Source: Camarhynchus parvulus (Eukaryota; Chordata; Aves; Passeriformes; Thraupidae). Taken from it: 64,000 nucleotides of DNA. The notes below the pieces were generated by a model. That model made no database searches and had not been told where the DNA came from. It saw only the letters and a program-made list of their open reading frames with translations. How positions within the stretch are numbered: position 1 is the first letter of the stretch; each line of letters starts with the position of its first letter. Positions 1 to 11,297 of this stretch are shown piece after piece. The position numbers were made by a program, and so were the translations under genes. The stretch lies in assembly GCF_901933205.1 (NCBI RefSeq), contig NC_044574.1:420001-484000 (forward strand), read 5' to 3'.

Positions 1-325
1 ATCAGGTGGGACCAGCCTGGATGGGATCAGCCTGGATGGGATCAGCCTGGATGGGATCAAGTGGGATCAGCCTGGATGGGATCAGCCTGGATGGGATCAG
101 GTGGGACCAGCCTGGATGGGATCAGCTTTCCCAGGTGTCTCACTCCTCTCAGGAGCCACTGGGATCAGATGGGATCAGCTCCCCAGCTGTTCCACCCTTC
201 CCAGGAACCATGCAGCACTGAATGGAATCAGATGGGATCAGCCTGGATGGGATCAGCCTCCCCAGGTGTCCCCCCCACTCCCAGGAGCCAGTGGATGGGA
301 TCAGGTGGGATCAGCCTACCCCGGT
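1..325. repeat. Degenerate GATCAGCCTGGATGG minisatellite
   Basis: The left edge is a tandem array built on a 15-base unit, GATCAGCCTGGATGG, mixed with a GGTGGGATCAG variant. It decays after about base 120 but its units are still visible to about 325. The array runs off the left end of the window. Confidence 0.85.
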
Positions 326-1260
326 GATCCCCAACAAGCTCGGTGCCTTCATCTCTCCTCGTGCAGGACGAGGCACCAGGAGTTCTCTGCCTGAGAACCT
401 CCTGAGCTGGGCGGGCCCCACGGGGCTCAGCCAGGGCAGCTCCTGCCCGGCACAGACAGCCCAGCAGTCCAGGCTGCCCCTGTGCAGCCCTTGCTGGGAG
501 CCCTGAGCCCAGAGCCAGCAGCTTTAGGAGAGCCCCTGGGAACTGGGAACCTCCTCCCACACAGCCGGGCCAGCGTTCCAGGCTGTGCCATGGGAGACTC
601 CAAAGCACAGAATGGAAATCCCTGAGCAGAGGGACAGACACAGGCAAAGCTCTGCAGCTCCAGGGGCTGCTCCCATCCCCAGGTTCAGATCTAAATAAAA
701 TACACTGAGGCAGAGCCTCAATCACACATTTCCTAGCAGTGCTCATTATCACAGCATCAGAGTATGTCACAACCCATTAATTAACTAATCTTCCTGTCCT
801 TTGAGTACATTATCCCTACTTACAAATGGAGATTTGAGGTTCAGAGAGATTAAAACCCAAAGTTTCCAGGAATGCTGATTGCTCTGTGCTGCACATGATG
901 GGAGTGCAAAGCAAAGCACATCAGGGGTGCTGCCTCCTTCCCCCTCTGTGGTACCAATTATTCCATTTCCCATTTCTCCCCTTTTCCACTTTTCTTTCTG
1001 ACCTTTTTTTCCCCATTCACCTCTTTGCCTGCATTGCATCTCTTAGACAAACCTCCCCAATATCCCACATCCTCCTGGCATTTGTGGCCCTTAGGCTTGA
1101 GCTGGACCCTGGGATGTGGCAGGTCTGGGTGGTCCCAGGGCCTGACCTGTGGGTGACCTACTGAGGTGCTTCTCTCTCTTCACAGGGCATCCCTCAGTCC
1201 TGGATCGGACACCTCTGTTGGTTGTTTCAAATCCTTGGCATTTAAACCATCCCAGGATGC
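326..1260. other. Unassigned single-copy-like DNA
   Basis: I see no coding exon, transposon end or tandem array here. An AATAAA lies near 694 on the plus strand without other support for a transcript end. Part of the stretch (730-1080) is less GC-rich than its surroundings. Confidence 0.5.
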
Positions 1261-1271
1261 AGCAGAGACAA

Positions 1272-1412
1272 GGGAAGGGGAGAAGCTGGCAGCTCTGGGT
1301 GCCAGGAGGGTCAGGAGAAGGGAAGGGGAGAAGCTGGCAGCTCTGGGTGCCAGGAGGGTCAGGAGAAGGGAAGGGGAGAAGCTGGCAGCTCTGGGTGCCA
1401 GGAGGGTCAGCA
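1272..1412. repeat. 48-bp minisatellite, three copies
   Basis: Three near-identical copies of a 48-base unit containing AGAAGCTGGCAGCTCTGGG start at 1281, 1329 and 1377. Because 48 is a multiple of three, overlapping reading frames show a 16-residue repeat. It is repeat DNA, not a protein gene. Confidence 0.9.
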
Positions 1413-1515
1413 CAGGTCAGCCCAGTGCAGCCCTGCTGGGCTGGCTCTGACCGCTGCTCTGAGCCCCTGCCCCATCTCCAGTCTCCCCACAGCTGCATCT
1501 CCTCACAGGTTGGCT

Positions 1516-2148
1516 GCTCGGGGTCAGCTGCTTGTTCTCTGCCCCCGAGGTGAGTTGGGTGGTCCAGGGAGCGACCCCAGGCTCTGAAGAATGAGACTGG
1601 ACTCTTTGCTGTTCGGTCTTCAGGTTGTTTATTAAGTCTTATCTACAAAATTTTCTTCCTGGCAGACAGAGGTCTGACCAGCAAGGCACCACGCGCTCTC
1701 CCGCCCCCAAGGCTGCTGTCTCTTATACCACAAATTACGTATATCATATTTACCTTTACCTCCCAATACCTATCACCCATGTTGGACAGTGCACCCTTCC
1801 CCAAACCAATCCCTGAGTGCCATCACCACAGCAGAAGATGGAGAACAAGAAGAAGAAGGAAGAAGGATGAGACACGCCCCTGTCCCTCCATCTTGTCCCC
1901 ATTACCTTTATACAAAAATTTTTAAAACTTATATTTTCACCCTGTGTACACCTTATAAAAACACCCTTTAAACCTGTGACACCTTCCAGCCCTCATACCA
2001 AACTGGCAATTCACTTGCAGGATTGAAATCCAGCCACCAAGTGTTCCGGGCATCATGCCAAGATCTCTGAGCCCCCTGACGGGGTTTCGGCTCTCGACGT
2101 GGTCTCGGGGGACTCCTCACATCCGGAGTGATGTGCAGAGTTCCCACA
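1516..2148 (-). mobile_element. Degenerate solo LTR, family B
   Basis: Read on the minus strand this aligns along its length with the LTRs at 20917-21535 and 52278-52894. Shared blocks include the terminal GAGTTCC(G/C)ACA, the AATAAACAACC-like poly(A) region near 1630 and the pyrimidine-rich CTTCTTCTT block near 1845. It is much more diverged than those two, so it is an older insertion. GCTGCT is directly repeated at 1513-1518 and 2149-2154, which would fit a 6-bp target duplication if the first few LTR bases were lost. Confidence 0.75.
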
Positions 2149-3290
2149 GCTGCTGGAAGCCAAAATCTTCCTCCCTGCAGAGCTCTGGAGAGCTGTGCCC
2201 ACCTTGGGGAAAGCAGCCTGAGAGATGGCAATGCCACGTCCCAGACAATGCCCAGAGTGCAGGGGGACCTCTCCATGTGGGCCTGCTTGCAGCGACCCCC
2301 TGCCCCCAGAGAGCAGGGAAATGCCCCAGGGCAGCCTCAGCCTGGGCTGGGAATGAGCCCCAGGGGCTGCGTGCCAGCAGAGCTGCCCCAGTTACCCAAA
2401 CAGCCCTGCCCAGGTGATTTTACATCCCAGGGAGGCGGTGTTATCCAACAGCAATCATCAGCTAAACAGCTCCAATTGCCTATGAAATGGAGAAATTCCC
2501 AAATGGGAGTGCAATCTGGGAAGCACTTTCTGATGGATGTTTAATGGGAATATTGACTATCTGGGCTTTTCTGCCTAATCAGTGCAGTGGATTTATGTGA
2601 ATGTTCATTGTTCAGCCCTCGGTGTCATCAGGCAGCTCTGCTTTGATTATGGTGATTGATTCTGCCCTGCTGCTGTCTGTAACAGCTTTGAGCTGATTCA
2701 ATTCCCGCTCAGCTCCCTCCCCCAAAAATCACCTGCGCTTGGGACTTCATAGATTTTTCAGAAGAGCATGAAAAGAATCCATCAGGATCATTTTCTCCGA
2801 GCTGCTCGTCAGCCTGGCCCTGAGCTTGGTGCACCAATTCCCACCTCAGCTGCAATAGGGGGGCTCAGAGGAGAATCCCTGCTCTGGAACCCAGTGCTGG
2901 AGAGCTGCTGCCCCACCTCAAAGGAGAATCCCTGCTCTGGAACCTGCCCAGCTCACTGCTGGAGAGCTGCTGCCCCACCAGCAGTGCCCTCCCTGCCTAA
3001 AGCAGGCGCCCTGTCCTGCTCTGAGCTGGCTCCAGCTCCTGCCTCTCCCCCTTGTTACACTTCTGTCTGCAGGGCCACAAATCCTCTGCCATCGATTTCT
3101 GCTCTCCACAAAGTCTCTCCTTAATCCTCTCTTTGTTAAGCTAAACACACCAAGATCCCCGAGCTTCTCACAATAAGCAGGTTTCCAATCCTTTAAGCAT
3201 TTTCCTGACTCTTCCCCTGGCAGTACCTGCTGATCCCAGCCTGGACACAGCCTGGACACAGCCTCCCTGCAGCTCTGCCAGGAGCAGGGC
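2149..3290. other. Unassigned intergenic DNA
   Basis: No convincing exon or mobile element was found. A short internal duplication, GGAGAATCCCTGCTCTGGAA, occurs at about 2871 and 2923. The region 2410-2790 is relatively AT-rich and low in repeats, the kind of stretch where conserved non-coding DNA could hide, but nothing specific can be named. Confidence 0.5.
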
Positions 3291-3292
3291 TT

Positions 3293-4095
3293 CTCCAGCC
3301 TCCCTTTGCCACTCAAACACCCCTGTCCAGCCTCCCTTTGCCACTCAAACACCCCTGTGCCGCCTCCCTTTGCCGCTCAAACACCCCTGTGCCGCCTTTG
3401 CCCTCACCCCTGTGCCACCAAACACCCCTCTCCGGCCTCCCTTTGCCACTCAAACACCCCTGTGCCGCCTCCCTTTGCCACTCAAACACCCCTGTGCCGC
3501 CTCCCTTTGCCACTCAAACATCCCTGTGCCGCCTCCCTTTGCCACTCAAACACCTCCCTTTGCCACTCAAACATCCCTGTCCAGCCTCCCTTTGCCACTC
3601 AAACATCCCTGTCCAGCCTCCCTTTGCCACTCAAACACCCCTGTGCCGCCTCCCTTTGCCACTCAAACATCCCTGTCCAGCCTCCCTTTGCCACTCAAAC
3701 ACCCCTGTCCCGCCTCCCTTTGCCACTCAAACATCCCTGTGAGCCTCCCTTGCCACCCAAACACCCCTGTGTCCAGCCTCCCTTGCCACTCAAACACCCC
3801 TGTGCCGCCTCCCTTTGCCACTCAAACATCCCTGTGCAGCCTCCCTTTGCCACTCAAACATCCCTGTCCAGCCTCCCTTTGCCGCTCAAACACCCCTGTC
3901 CAGCCTCCCTTTGCCACTCAAACATCCCTGTGTCCAGCACCCCTCCAGCCCCCTTGCCACTCAAACACCCCTGTGCGCCTCCCTTTGCCGCCAAACACCG
4001 CCCAAACACCCCTGCCTTGCCACTCAAACACCCCTTCGCCTCCCTTGCCACCAAACACCCTGTGCGCTGTCCCTTTGCCACTCAAACATCCCTTG
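3293..4095. repeat. 32-bp minisatellite (CCTCCCTTTGCCACTCAAACA)
   Basis: About 25 copies of a 32-33-base unit, CCTCCCTTTGCCACTCAAACACCCCTGTGCCG with variants, run for 800 bases. Copies after about 3740 shrink to 26-30 bases and decay. The unit has no stop codon in three frames, which explains the overlapping long reading frames here. Confidence 0.95.
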
Positions 4096-4244
4096 TTGGT
4101 GAGGCCAAGGATGCCCCAAGCCCCTGTAGCCCCAGGAGCTCCTGCTCAGGCTTTGGGACTTCTGCAACTTCTGCTCCTTGGGGAAGGCTCTGGTACCCTG
4201 AAAGCACAGCCAGAGCCCAGGGGCTGAGCCCAGATAATGCCCAC

Positions 4245-4623
4245 GGTGACCGTGTTCACGGGGGTCTCAGGATGAGGGAAGAGACGAGGATCTGACTCTG
4301 TGTTTCAGAAGGCTTGATTTATTATTTTATGATATATATTACATTGAAACTGTACTGAAAGAATAGAAGAAAGGATTTCATCAGAAGGCTGGCTAAGAAT
4401 TGAATAGGAAAGAATGATAACAGAGGCTTGTGGCTTGGACTCTCAGAGCCAGCTGACTGTGATTGGCCGTTAATTAGCAACAACCGCATGAGACCAATCA
4501 CAGATGCACCTGTTGCATTCCACAGCAGCAGATAACCATTGGTTACTTTTGTTCCTGAGGCCTCTCAGCTTCTCAGGAGGACAAATCTAAGGAAAGGATT
4601 TTCCATGAAAAATGTGTGTGACA
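4245..4623 (-). mobile_element. Solo LTR, family A copy 1
   Basis: A 379-base LTR on the minus strand. It matches the other family A copies: U3 with an inverted pair of CCAAT boxes (GATTGGCC and CCAATCACAG), then TAGTATAGTTT, an AATAAA-like region and a TCAGATCCTCGTCTCTTCCCTC block near the 3' end. Flanking hexamers are GCCCAC (4239-4244) and GCCCAG (4624-4629), a 6-bp target duplication with one change. No internal retroviral sequence is present, so it is a recombined solo LTR. Confidence 0.9.
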
Positions 4624-4763
4624 GCCCAGGCTCTCAGGGGTCTCACCCTCTGTGACAGCTCTGCCCAGACTCAGGGGTCTCTCAGGGGTCTCACAGCCTC
4701 TGTGACAGCTCTGCCCCATGGCTGCTCTGCCCCAGGTCCCTCCCCACGCTGGGTGGGCTGTGG

Positions 4764-5250
4764 CCAGAGGAGATGGCCCCAGGTTGCACCAGGGATGGGT
4801 TAGGGTGGACATTAGGAAAACCCCTTCCTGCCAAGGGTGGGCAGGGATTGGAACAGGGTGTCCAGAGCTGGAGTCACCATCCCTGGAGGTGTCCCAGAGC
4901 CTGTGGGTGTGGCACCTGGGGACGTGGGCAGTGGTGAACATGGTGGGTTCAGACCTGGGGGTCTCAAAGGTGATTTCCAACCTTTAGGATTCATGGAGTG
5001 ACAGGACAAGGGGGATGGCTTTAAACTGGAAAGGAGTAGGTGGGAAAAAAATCTTTATTGTGAGGGTGGGCAGGCCCTGGCACAGGTGCCCAGAGCAGCT
5101 GTGGCTGCCCCTAGATCCCTGGCAGTGCCCAAGGCCAGGCTGGAGCACCTGGGACAGTGGGAGGTGTCCCTGCCATGGCAGGGGTGGCACTGGGTGGGCT
5201 TTGAGGACCCTCTAACCCAAAGCATTCCATGATTCCACGATGCTCCATCT
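4764..5250 (+). mobile_element. Two adjacent CR1 3' fragments
   Basis: The first (about 4764-4995) carries the CR1 series ATGGCCCCAGGTTGCACCAG, GTCACCATCCCTGGAGGTGT and a TTCCAACCTTTAGGATTCATGG end. The second (about 4996-5250) begins with GTGACAGGACAAGGGGGATGG and continues to the later CR1 3' UTR, including CAGTGCCCAAGGCCAGGCTG and GGAGGTGTCCCTGCCATGG, and a terminal CATTCCATGATTCCACGATG. Both are 5'-truncated, as is usual for this LINE. They lie head to tail in the same orientation. Confidence 0.9.
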
Positions 5251-5924
5251 GCTGGGCCATCCAACTGCCTCTCCAGACCCAGAAATGTTTTAAGATGGGT
5301 CCTGGATTGCCAGCTTTGGGCTTTACTCTCCCGTGCAGGCCAGCCCAGCAGTGACCCCACAGTCCCAAAGCAGCTCCTGGTGCTGAGCAGACCCACACTT
5401 GTCCAGCCTGAGTGCCACAAGAACCTCTCCTCACAAAGCCCCATATCTCAGTCAGGGGAGGGGCAGCCTCTGCTGAATTCCTCTTTTCCAGAGTCAGTGT
5501 GGCTGCACAGGACCCCTGTGCTGGCCCTTGTCCCTGTCAGCCCAGGCTGGCACAGCCTCCAGGGAGTTAAACCTCATTTCCCTGCCAAGCCTGGCTCTGG
5601 CAGCGGTGCCAGCTCCCCCTGAGCTGTCACACAGCAGATGAGCCCCTCTCCTGCAGCACTGCCAACGTCCTGCCCTGCTCTCCTGAGGCTTCCAGAGTTC
5701 GCAGTCCTTGGCACGTTTGACACCTCCCTGTCTCCAGAGGAATGTGGGCCAGAGCCCCTCCATGGATGGAGAGCAGGGGGGGAGGTTTTGGTGCAGAGAT
5801 ATCCCTTGTTGGATGGCCCAGCTGGCCTGGGCACCAGGGAATGGGTCAAACCCAGCTCTCAGCCTGGCTCTGAGCACAGTGACACGCCGGGATGGTCCCA
5901 GGCTTCCAGCCAGTGATCCTGCAT
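5251..5924. other. Unassigned DNA between CR1 copies
   Basis: No gene or recognised element is visible. Scattered CR1-like words (for example GATATCCCTTGTTGGATGGCC near 5800) may be remnants but are too short to place. Confidence 0.45.
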
Positions 5925-6075
5925 GGAAACATGGAATCCTGGAATGGGTTGAGTGGGAAGGGACCTCAGAACCCACCCAGTGCCACCCCTGTCATGGCAG
6001 GGACTCCTCTCACTGTCCCAGGCTGCTCCCAATGTCCAGCCTGGCCTGGGACACTGCCAGGGCTGGGAAATGTCC
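5925..6075 (-). mobile_element. CR1 3' fragment
   Basis: The reverse-complemented CR1 3' UTR is recognisable from GGAATCCTGGAATGGGTTGAG, CAGTGCCACCCCTGTCATGG and TGTCCAGCCTGGCCTGGGAC. It is 5'-truncated. Confidence 0.85.
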
Positions 6076-6364
6076 TGTACTTCCCCAGAATCCATGGCAA
6101 TCCAGCAGAATACAATGACCAGAATCCATCTTTTTACCACCTGGAATATTGGTGCTCTTGTTTTCTTCTTGGCTTCAAGAAGCCCCAAGATTTAAAGGAA
6201 AATCAGCTCCAAAGTGAGGGCACCTGAAGCTCAGGAATACCCTTTAAACTGCTGCAAACTCCTGCCAGGCTTGGAGGGACACCAGCACCCTCAGGAGAGA
6301 TGGGCCAGGCTGGGGAGATGAGCTCAGGTTGGGGCCAATTAGCCTGGCTCCTTTAAATCTTTCC

Positions 6365-7445
6365 AGATGGACGTGTCCCTGCCCATGGACTGGGACTGGA
6401 TAGGGATGGATGTGTCCCTGCCCATGGATGGGGATGGATAGGGATGGATGTGTCCCTGCCCATGGATGGGGATGGATTGGGATGGATGTGTCCCTGCCCA
6501 TGGATGGGGATGGATTGGGATGGATGTGTCCCCCCATGGACTGGGGCTGGATAGGGATGGATGTGTCCCTGCCCATGGATTGGGATGGATTGGGATGGAC
6601 GTGTCCCTGCCCATGGACTGGGACTGGATAGGGATGGATGTGTCCCTGCCCATGGATTGGGACTGAATTGGGATGGATGTGTCCCTGCCCATGGATTGGG
6701 ATGGATTGGGATGGATGTGTCCCTGCCCATGGATTGGGATGGATTGATGGACGTGTCCCTGCCCATGGATTGGGATGGATTGGGATGGACGTGTCCCTGC
6801 CCATGGATTGGATTGGGATGGACGTGTCCCTGCCCATGGATTGGGATGGATTGGGATGGACGTGTCCCTGCCCATGGATTGGGATGGATTGGGATGGACG
6901 TGTCCCTGCCCATGGATGGGGATGGATGTGTCCCTGCCCATGGATTGGGATGGATTGGGATGGACGTGTCCTTGCCCATGGATTGGGATGGATGTTCCTC
7001 GAAGGGGCCCTGCCCATATTGGATGATGAGCTTCCCTCGATGGGACGAAGGATATTTCCCTTGGATTGGGAAATGGGATGGATTTCCCTGCCCATTTGGA
7101 TGAGATGGATTTCCCTGCCCAATTGGGAATGGGAGTCCCTCCCATGATGATGGGATGATTTCCCTCCCTGGATTGGGATGAGGGATGGATGTTCCCTGCC
7201 CATGGATTGGATATTGGGATGGATTTCCCTGCCCATGGATTGGGATGATTTCCCTCCCATGGATTGGGATGGATTGGGATGGTGTTCCCATGGATTGGAT
7301 TGGGATGGACTTCCCTGCCCATGGTTGGGATGGATTGGGATGGACATGTCCTTGCCCATGGATGGGGATGGATGTGTCCCTGCCCATGGATTGGGATGGA
7401 TTGGGATGGACGTGTCCTTGCCCATGGACTGGGACTGGATGGGGT
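6365..7445. repeat. CR1-derived minisatellite, about 38-bp unit
   Basis: A 1.08-kb array of the unit GTGTCCCTGCCCATGG plus ATTGGGATGGATTGGGATGGAC and shorter forms. Units become irregular between about 7010 and 7300. The start of the unit matches the CR1 3'-UTR motif GTGTCCCTGCC(C)ATGG, and the array runs straight into a CR1-like terminus, TTTGAGGTCCTTTCATTCTGTG, at 7445-7468. This suggests the array grew inside a CR1 insertion. Long reading frames on both strands are by-products of the repeat. Confidence 0.9.
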
Positions 7446-7468
7446 TTGAGGTCCTTTCATTCTGTGAA

Positions 7469-8755
7469 ATGTCTCTCAGCAGCTGGGGGTGCAAGGTGGG
7501 CTCAGCAGGGGGAACCTGCTCCAAAATCCCTTTCCCTGCTCAGACAGGACCATTTTCCTGCCTGTGCCTGGTGAGGAGTCAGGCAAATCTTCCCAGACAG
7601 AGAATTCTCCTCTCCTCAGTGGCTGGATTTGGGAAAGGGTTAAAAACCATGGCTCTGTCTCAGGCTGCCCATGTGATTTTTTAACAAGTTTTATCAGGCC
7701 AGAGATTTCAAAGAGCTCAGTTCCTGTTAGAAACACCAAAAAAAAAGAGCCAGATTTGTTCCTGACCACAAGGCATCTGGCAAGTCCTGCTGTGACATGA
7801 AGAGCCAGACCTTCAAAGGGGCTGGTGGAGATCCAGCCCTTCCTCACCCCAGGGCTTCTCTCCCTTCATCCAAAAGGAGAAAGCAGCCTCAGATCAGCGA
7901 GGTGTTCTGAGGCCAGACTCGCAAACATCCCCTGCAATCCTTGTCAGAGGAGGAAGGAAAGGCAGATGAGAGATTTGGCTGGACAGATGGAGAGATTTTC
8001 CACTTCTCTGTTACAATCCTTGCAGTGATGGCAAAAGGATTTGCTCTGAGCAGGAAATATTGACAGAAATATTCCCCCCACATTTTCCTGTAGGTTCTGG
8101 GAGATCTTGGCAGCACCAGGACAATGTCCTGACACACACCCAGCCCCTGGTGTCCCAGACCAGCAGTGTGCATGCATTTCCCAGCCCTACAAGGCTCCCC
8201 CTTCCCCCGCTGTGCCTTCACCCTGTGACACCCAGCCCAGGGGCGTTTCTGCTGCTGGGACCTCCACAGGGACACTTTGGCCCCTGGTGGTGTCCTGACA
8301 TGGCCAAGTCACCTGCAGGGCACAGTGAGGCCGCCCTTGGGCACCAGGGGATCATCCCACAGCGTGCCAGGCCTGCTCCTCTCCCTGGGGCTGTGGCAGG
8401 AGCAGAGGAGGAAAGGACCCGTCCCACCAGGTGAAAATTGCCTTGCAAGGCCCCTCCTCAGCTGAGCTTGGAGCTGATGAAATGTGGAAGAGCGACCAAA
8501 ACCCACCGTGTGTCTGAGATCTGCTGAGGAGCTGTGATTTCACAAGTGAACAAGTGCCTTAATTCATCTTTAAAGAATTGCTGAGGAGCCCAAGGAGCTG
8601 ATCTGTGCTGAGCAAAGATGGGTTTTACACCAGAGCAGGCACAGACGCCTGCAGCTCAGCCTCCCAACAGTGCCCACTGCAAGAGTTACCTGCAGCAACT
8701 TGTGACTGTGCAAAGCTCAAATCAGACCATCCCAAAACCCCCACACGGGGATGGA
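7469..8755. other. Unassigned intergenic DNA
   Basis: No repeat family or exon is recognisable. The stretch 7660-8080 is less repetitive and more AT-rich than its neighbours. Confidence 0.5.
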
Positions 8756-8782
8756 CCTGACCCTCAGAACCTGCCCAGCTGC
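8756..8782. repeat. 27-bp direct repeat, left copy
   Basis: A 27-base sequence (CCTGACCCTCAGAACCTGCC followed by CAGCTGC) occurs here and, without mismatch, at 9903-9929. The pair brackets the 31-bp minisatellite at 8940-9900. Confidence 0.9.
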
Positions 8783-8824
8783 ACAAAAAGGAGAGAAAAA
8801 CCCCAAAAGCGCCCCAAAAAAACC

Positions 8825-8915
8825 CCACAAAAGAGGGGGGGGGGCACAGCGCGCCCCCCCAAAAAACACCAAATACACCCCACACCCCCAACACACCCAC
8901 CCACTATTCACACCC
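8825..8915. repeat. Low-complexity C/A-rich tract
   Basis: A purine run of AAAAGAGGGGGGGG followed by CCCCCCCAAAAAACACC and repeated CACCC/ACACCC words. It borders the large minisatellite. Confidence 0.8.
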
Positions 8916-8939
8916 CACCATATCTCACAGAGGCTCGTG

Positions 8940-9900
8940 TCACAGCCCCAGCGTGGCTCACAGGGCTCCCGTCACAGCCCAGGGTGGCTCACAGGGCTCC
9001 TGTCACAGCCCCAGGGTGGCTCACAGGGCTCCTGTCACAGCCCAGGGTGGCTCACAGGGCTCCTGTCACAGCCCCAGGGTGGCTCACAGGGCTCCTGTCA
9101 CAGCCCAGGGTGGCTCACAGGGCTCCTGTCACAGCCCAGGGTGGCTCACAGGGCTCCTGTCACACCCCAGGGTGGCTCACAGGGCTCCTGTCACAGCCCA
9201 GGGTATCTCACAGGGCTCCTGTCACAGCCCAGGTATCTCACAGGGCTCCTGTCACAGCCCAGGGTGGCTCACAGGGCTCCTGTCACAGCCCAGGGTATCT
9301 CACAGGGCTCCTGTCACAGCCCAGGGTATCTCACAGGGCTCCTGTCACAGCCCCAGGGTATCTCACAGGGCTCCTGTCACAGCCCAGGGTATCTCACAGG
9401 GCTCCTGTCACAGCCCAGGGTGGCTCACAGGGCTCCTGTCACAGCCCAGGGTATCTCACAGGGCTCCTGTCACAGCTCAGGGTATCTCACAGGGCTCCTG
9501 TCACAGCCCAGGGTGGCTCACAGGGCTCCTGTCACAGCCCAGGGTGGCTCACAGGGCTCCTGTCACAGCCCAGGGTGGCTCACAGGGCTCCTGTCACAGC
9601 TCAGGGTGGCTCACAGGGCTCCTGTCACAGCTCAGGGTGGCTCACAGGGCTCCTGTCACAGCCCAGGGTGGCTCACAGAGCTCCTGTCACAGCCCAGGGT
9701 GGCTCACAGGGCTCCTGTCACAGCCCAGGGTAGCTCACAGGGCTCCTGTCACAGCTCAGGGTGGCTCACAGGGCTCCTGTCACAGCCCAGGGTATCTCAC
9801 AGGGCTCCTGTCACAGCCCAGGGTGGCTCATAGGGCTCCTGTCACAGCCCAGGGTGGCTCACAGGGCTCCTGTCACAGCCCAGGGTGGCTCACAGGGCTT
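8940..9900. repeat. 31-bp minisatellite (GGCTCACAGGGCTCCTGTCACAG)
   Basis: About 31 copies of a 31-base unit, CAGGGTGGCTCACAGGGCTC then CTGTCACAGCC, with a GTATCTCAC variant interspersed. Copies are very homogeneous, indicating recent expansion or conversion. Since 31 is not divisible by three and the unit lacks stops, three frames stay open through the whole array. A diverged single copy of the same unit lies at 14072-14110. Confidence 0.95.
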
Positions 9901-9902
9901 GC

Positions 9903-9929
9903 CCTGACCCTCAGAACCTGCCCAGCTGC
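9903..9929. repeat. 27-bp direct repeat, right copy
   Basis: Exact second copy of the sequence at 8756-8782, placed at the right end of the 31-bp array. Confidence 0.9.
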
Positions 9930-10674
9930 CTGCAGAGCAAGGGTAAAGGAGCATCCCTGGGACTGCCTGGATCCATTGATTGCTGGTCAGGTTTTGTTCT
10001 GGAAATTCTCTCTCTGGTGCTCTGCAAGAGGCAGCAAAAGAGCAGAGCAGTGTGGGATCAGCTGCTGGAGCTTGCTCAGCGTGCAGGGAGGGGATGCAGA
10101 TTGCCCAGCCAGCCTGGCCAGAGCTGGGCTTTGCAGCCTGAGCTCTCTGCTGCTGCTGGTGGCAGGTTTGGTTCGAGCTCAGACAGCCATGGAGAGCCAA
10201 AGCAGAGCCCGGTGGTGTTTGTAACCCTCCTGCTGGCGCTGGCACAGCACTGCTCCTCTCCTGGCCCTTCAGGGCTTCCATGGCAGGCCCCAGGACTCGG
10301 TTTGGGCAGGTCTGAAAGGCTCAGGAGCTGGGGGTGCCAGGTGCTGGGACGGGGCTGTGCTGAGGTGAGGGGCACTGGGACCCTGAGCAGAGGAGCCGAG
10401 GGTGTCCCTGCCCTGCCCAAAGCCTGCCAGCAGCTGCTGCTGGGTGCTGGATCCCCTCCCGGTGCCTGTCACCCTCTGTCCTTGTGCCACTGGCACAGGG
10501 CTGTTGTGAGGTGTTCTGCCATCCCTGCCTGCCAGGCCCTAAACCCTGCCTGCCTTGGCTTCTTCCACACACCCTGCATCCAAAGTGTGCGTGTCAAAGC
10601 TGCTGCTGCTGCTCTTTTCTGCCCCCATTCCCTGTTTCCAGCTCATTCCAGCTCCCTGCAGCGTTCCACTGCTG
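9930..10674. other. Unassigned intergenic DNA
   Basis: Unique-looking GC-rich DNA without a supportable exon or mobile element. Confidence 0.45.
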
Positions 10675-10850
10675 TTACCCAGAGCAGCTGGGGCTGCCCT
10701 GCACCCCTGGCAGTGCCCAGGCCAGGCTGCATGGGGCTGGAGCACCTGGGACAGTGGGAGGTGTCCCTGCCATGGCAGGGGTGGCACTGGCTGGGATTTA
10801 GCCCTTCCAACCCAACCCGTTCTGGGATTCTGGGGTTCAACATCCAGCTC
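10675..10850 (+). mobile_element. CR1 3' end
   Basis: CCAGAGCAGCTGGGGCTGCC, GGAGGTGTCCCTGCCATGG, GGGTGGCACTGGCTGGGATTT and the terminus CCAACCCAACCCGTTCTGGG identify a 5'-truncated CR1 on the plus strand, complete to its 3' end. Confidence 0.9.
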
Positions 10851-11291
10851 TGCACATCAGAGCCGCTGCCTGCTCTGCTAAACAGGGATAAGAGTTTTGC
10901 CAGAGCCTGGAGAATATTTCTGCTAAGCTTCAGCATCCTGACACTCACACCACCATTATTTATGCTGCAGAGTGGAAAGGCAGGCAGGATTTTAATGGAA
11001 ACATCCTCTAATCCATCTGCACGAGCATTTCCAGCTCTGTATGGCTGGGCAGCCCTGCTCTCCCCAGCACGGGCAGCCCAGCACTCAGCACCTCCCACGC
11101 CGAGGCTCAGAGCCAGAATAACTCTCCCAGATGGCCAGGTGCCAGGGAAAAGGGCGTTTGTAATGGGAACAGAGAGGAAAAACTGCTCCTGTCAGAAGCA
11201 ATCGGGCTGCCCTGCCCATCCCCAGCACGGCAGGGCTGAGCAGCTCAGGGAGCCCAGAATGAGGGGCTGGGGCTGCCCTGCCAGGAGTGGC
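10851..11291. other. Unassigned intergenic DNA
   Basis: Nothing beyond the flanking CR1 and LTR could be identified. Confidence 0.45.
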
Positions 11292-11297
11292 TCCTGC

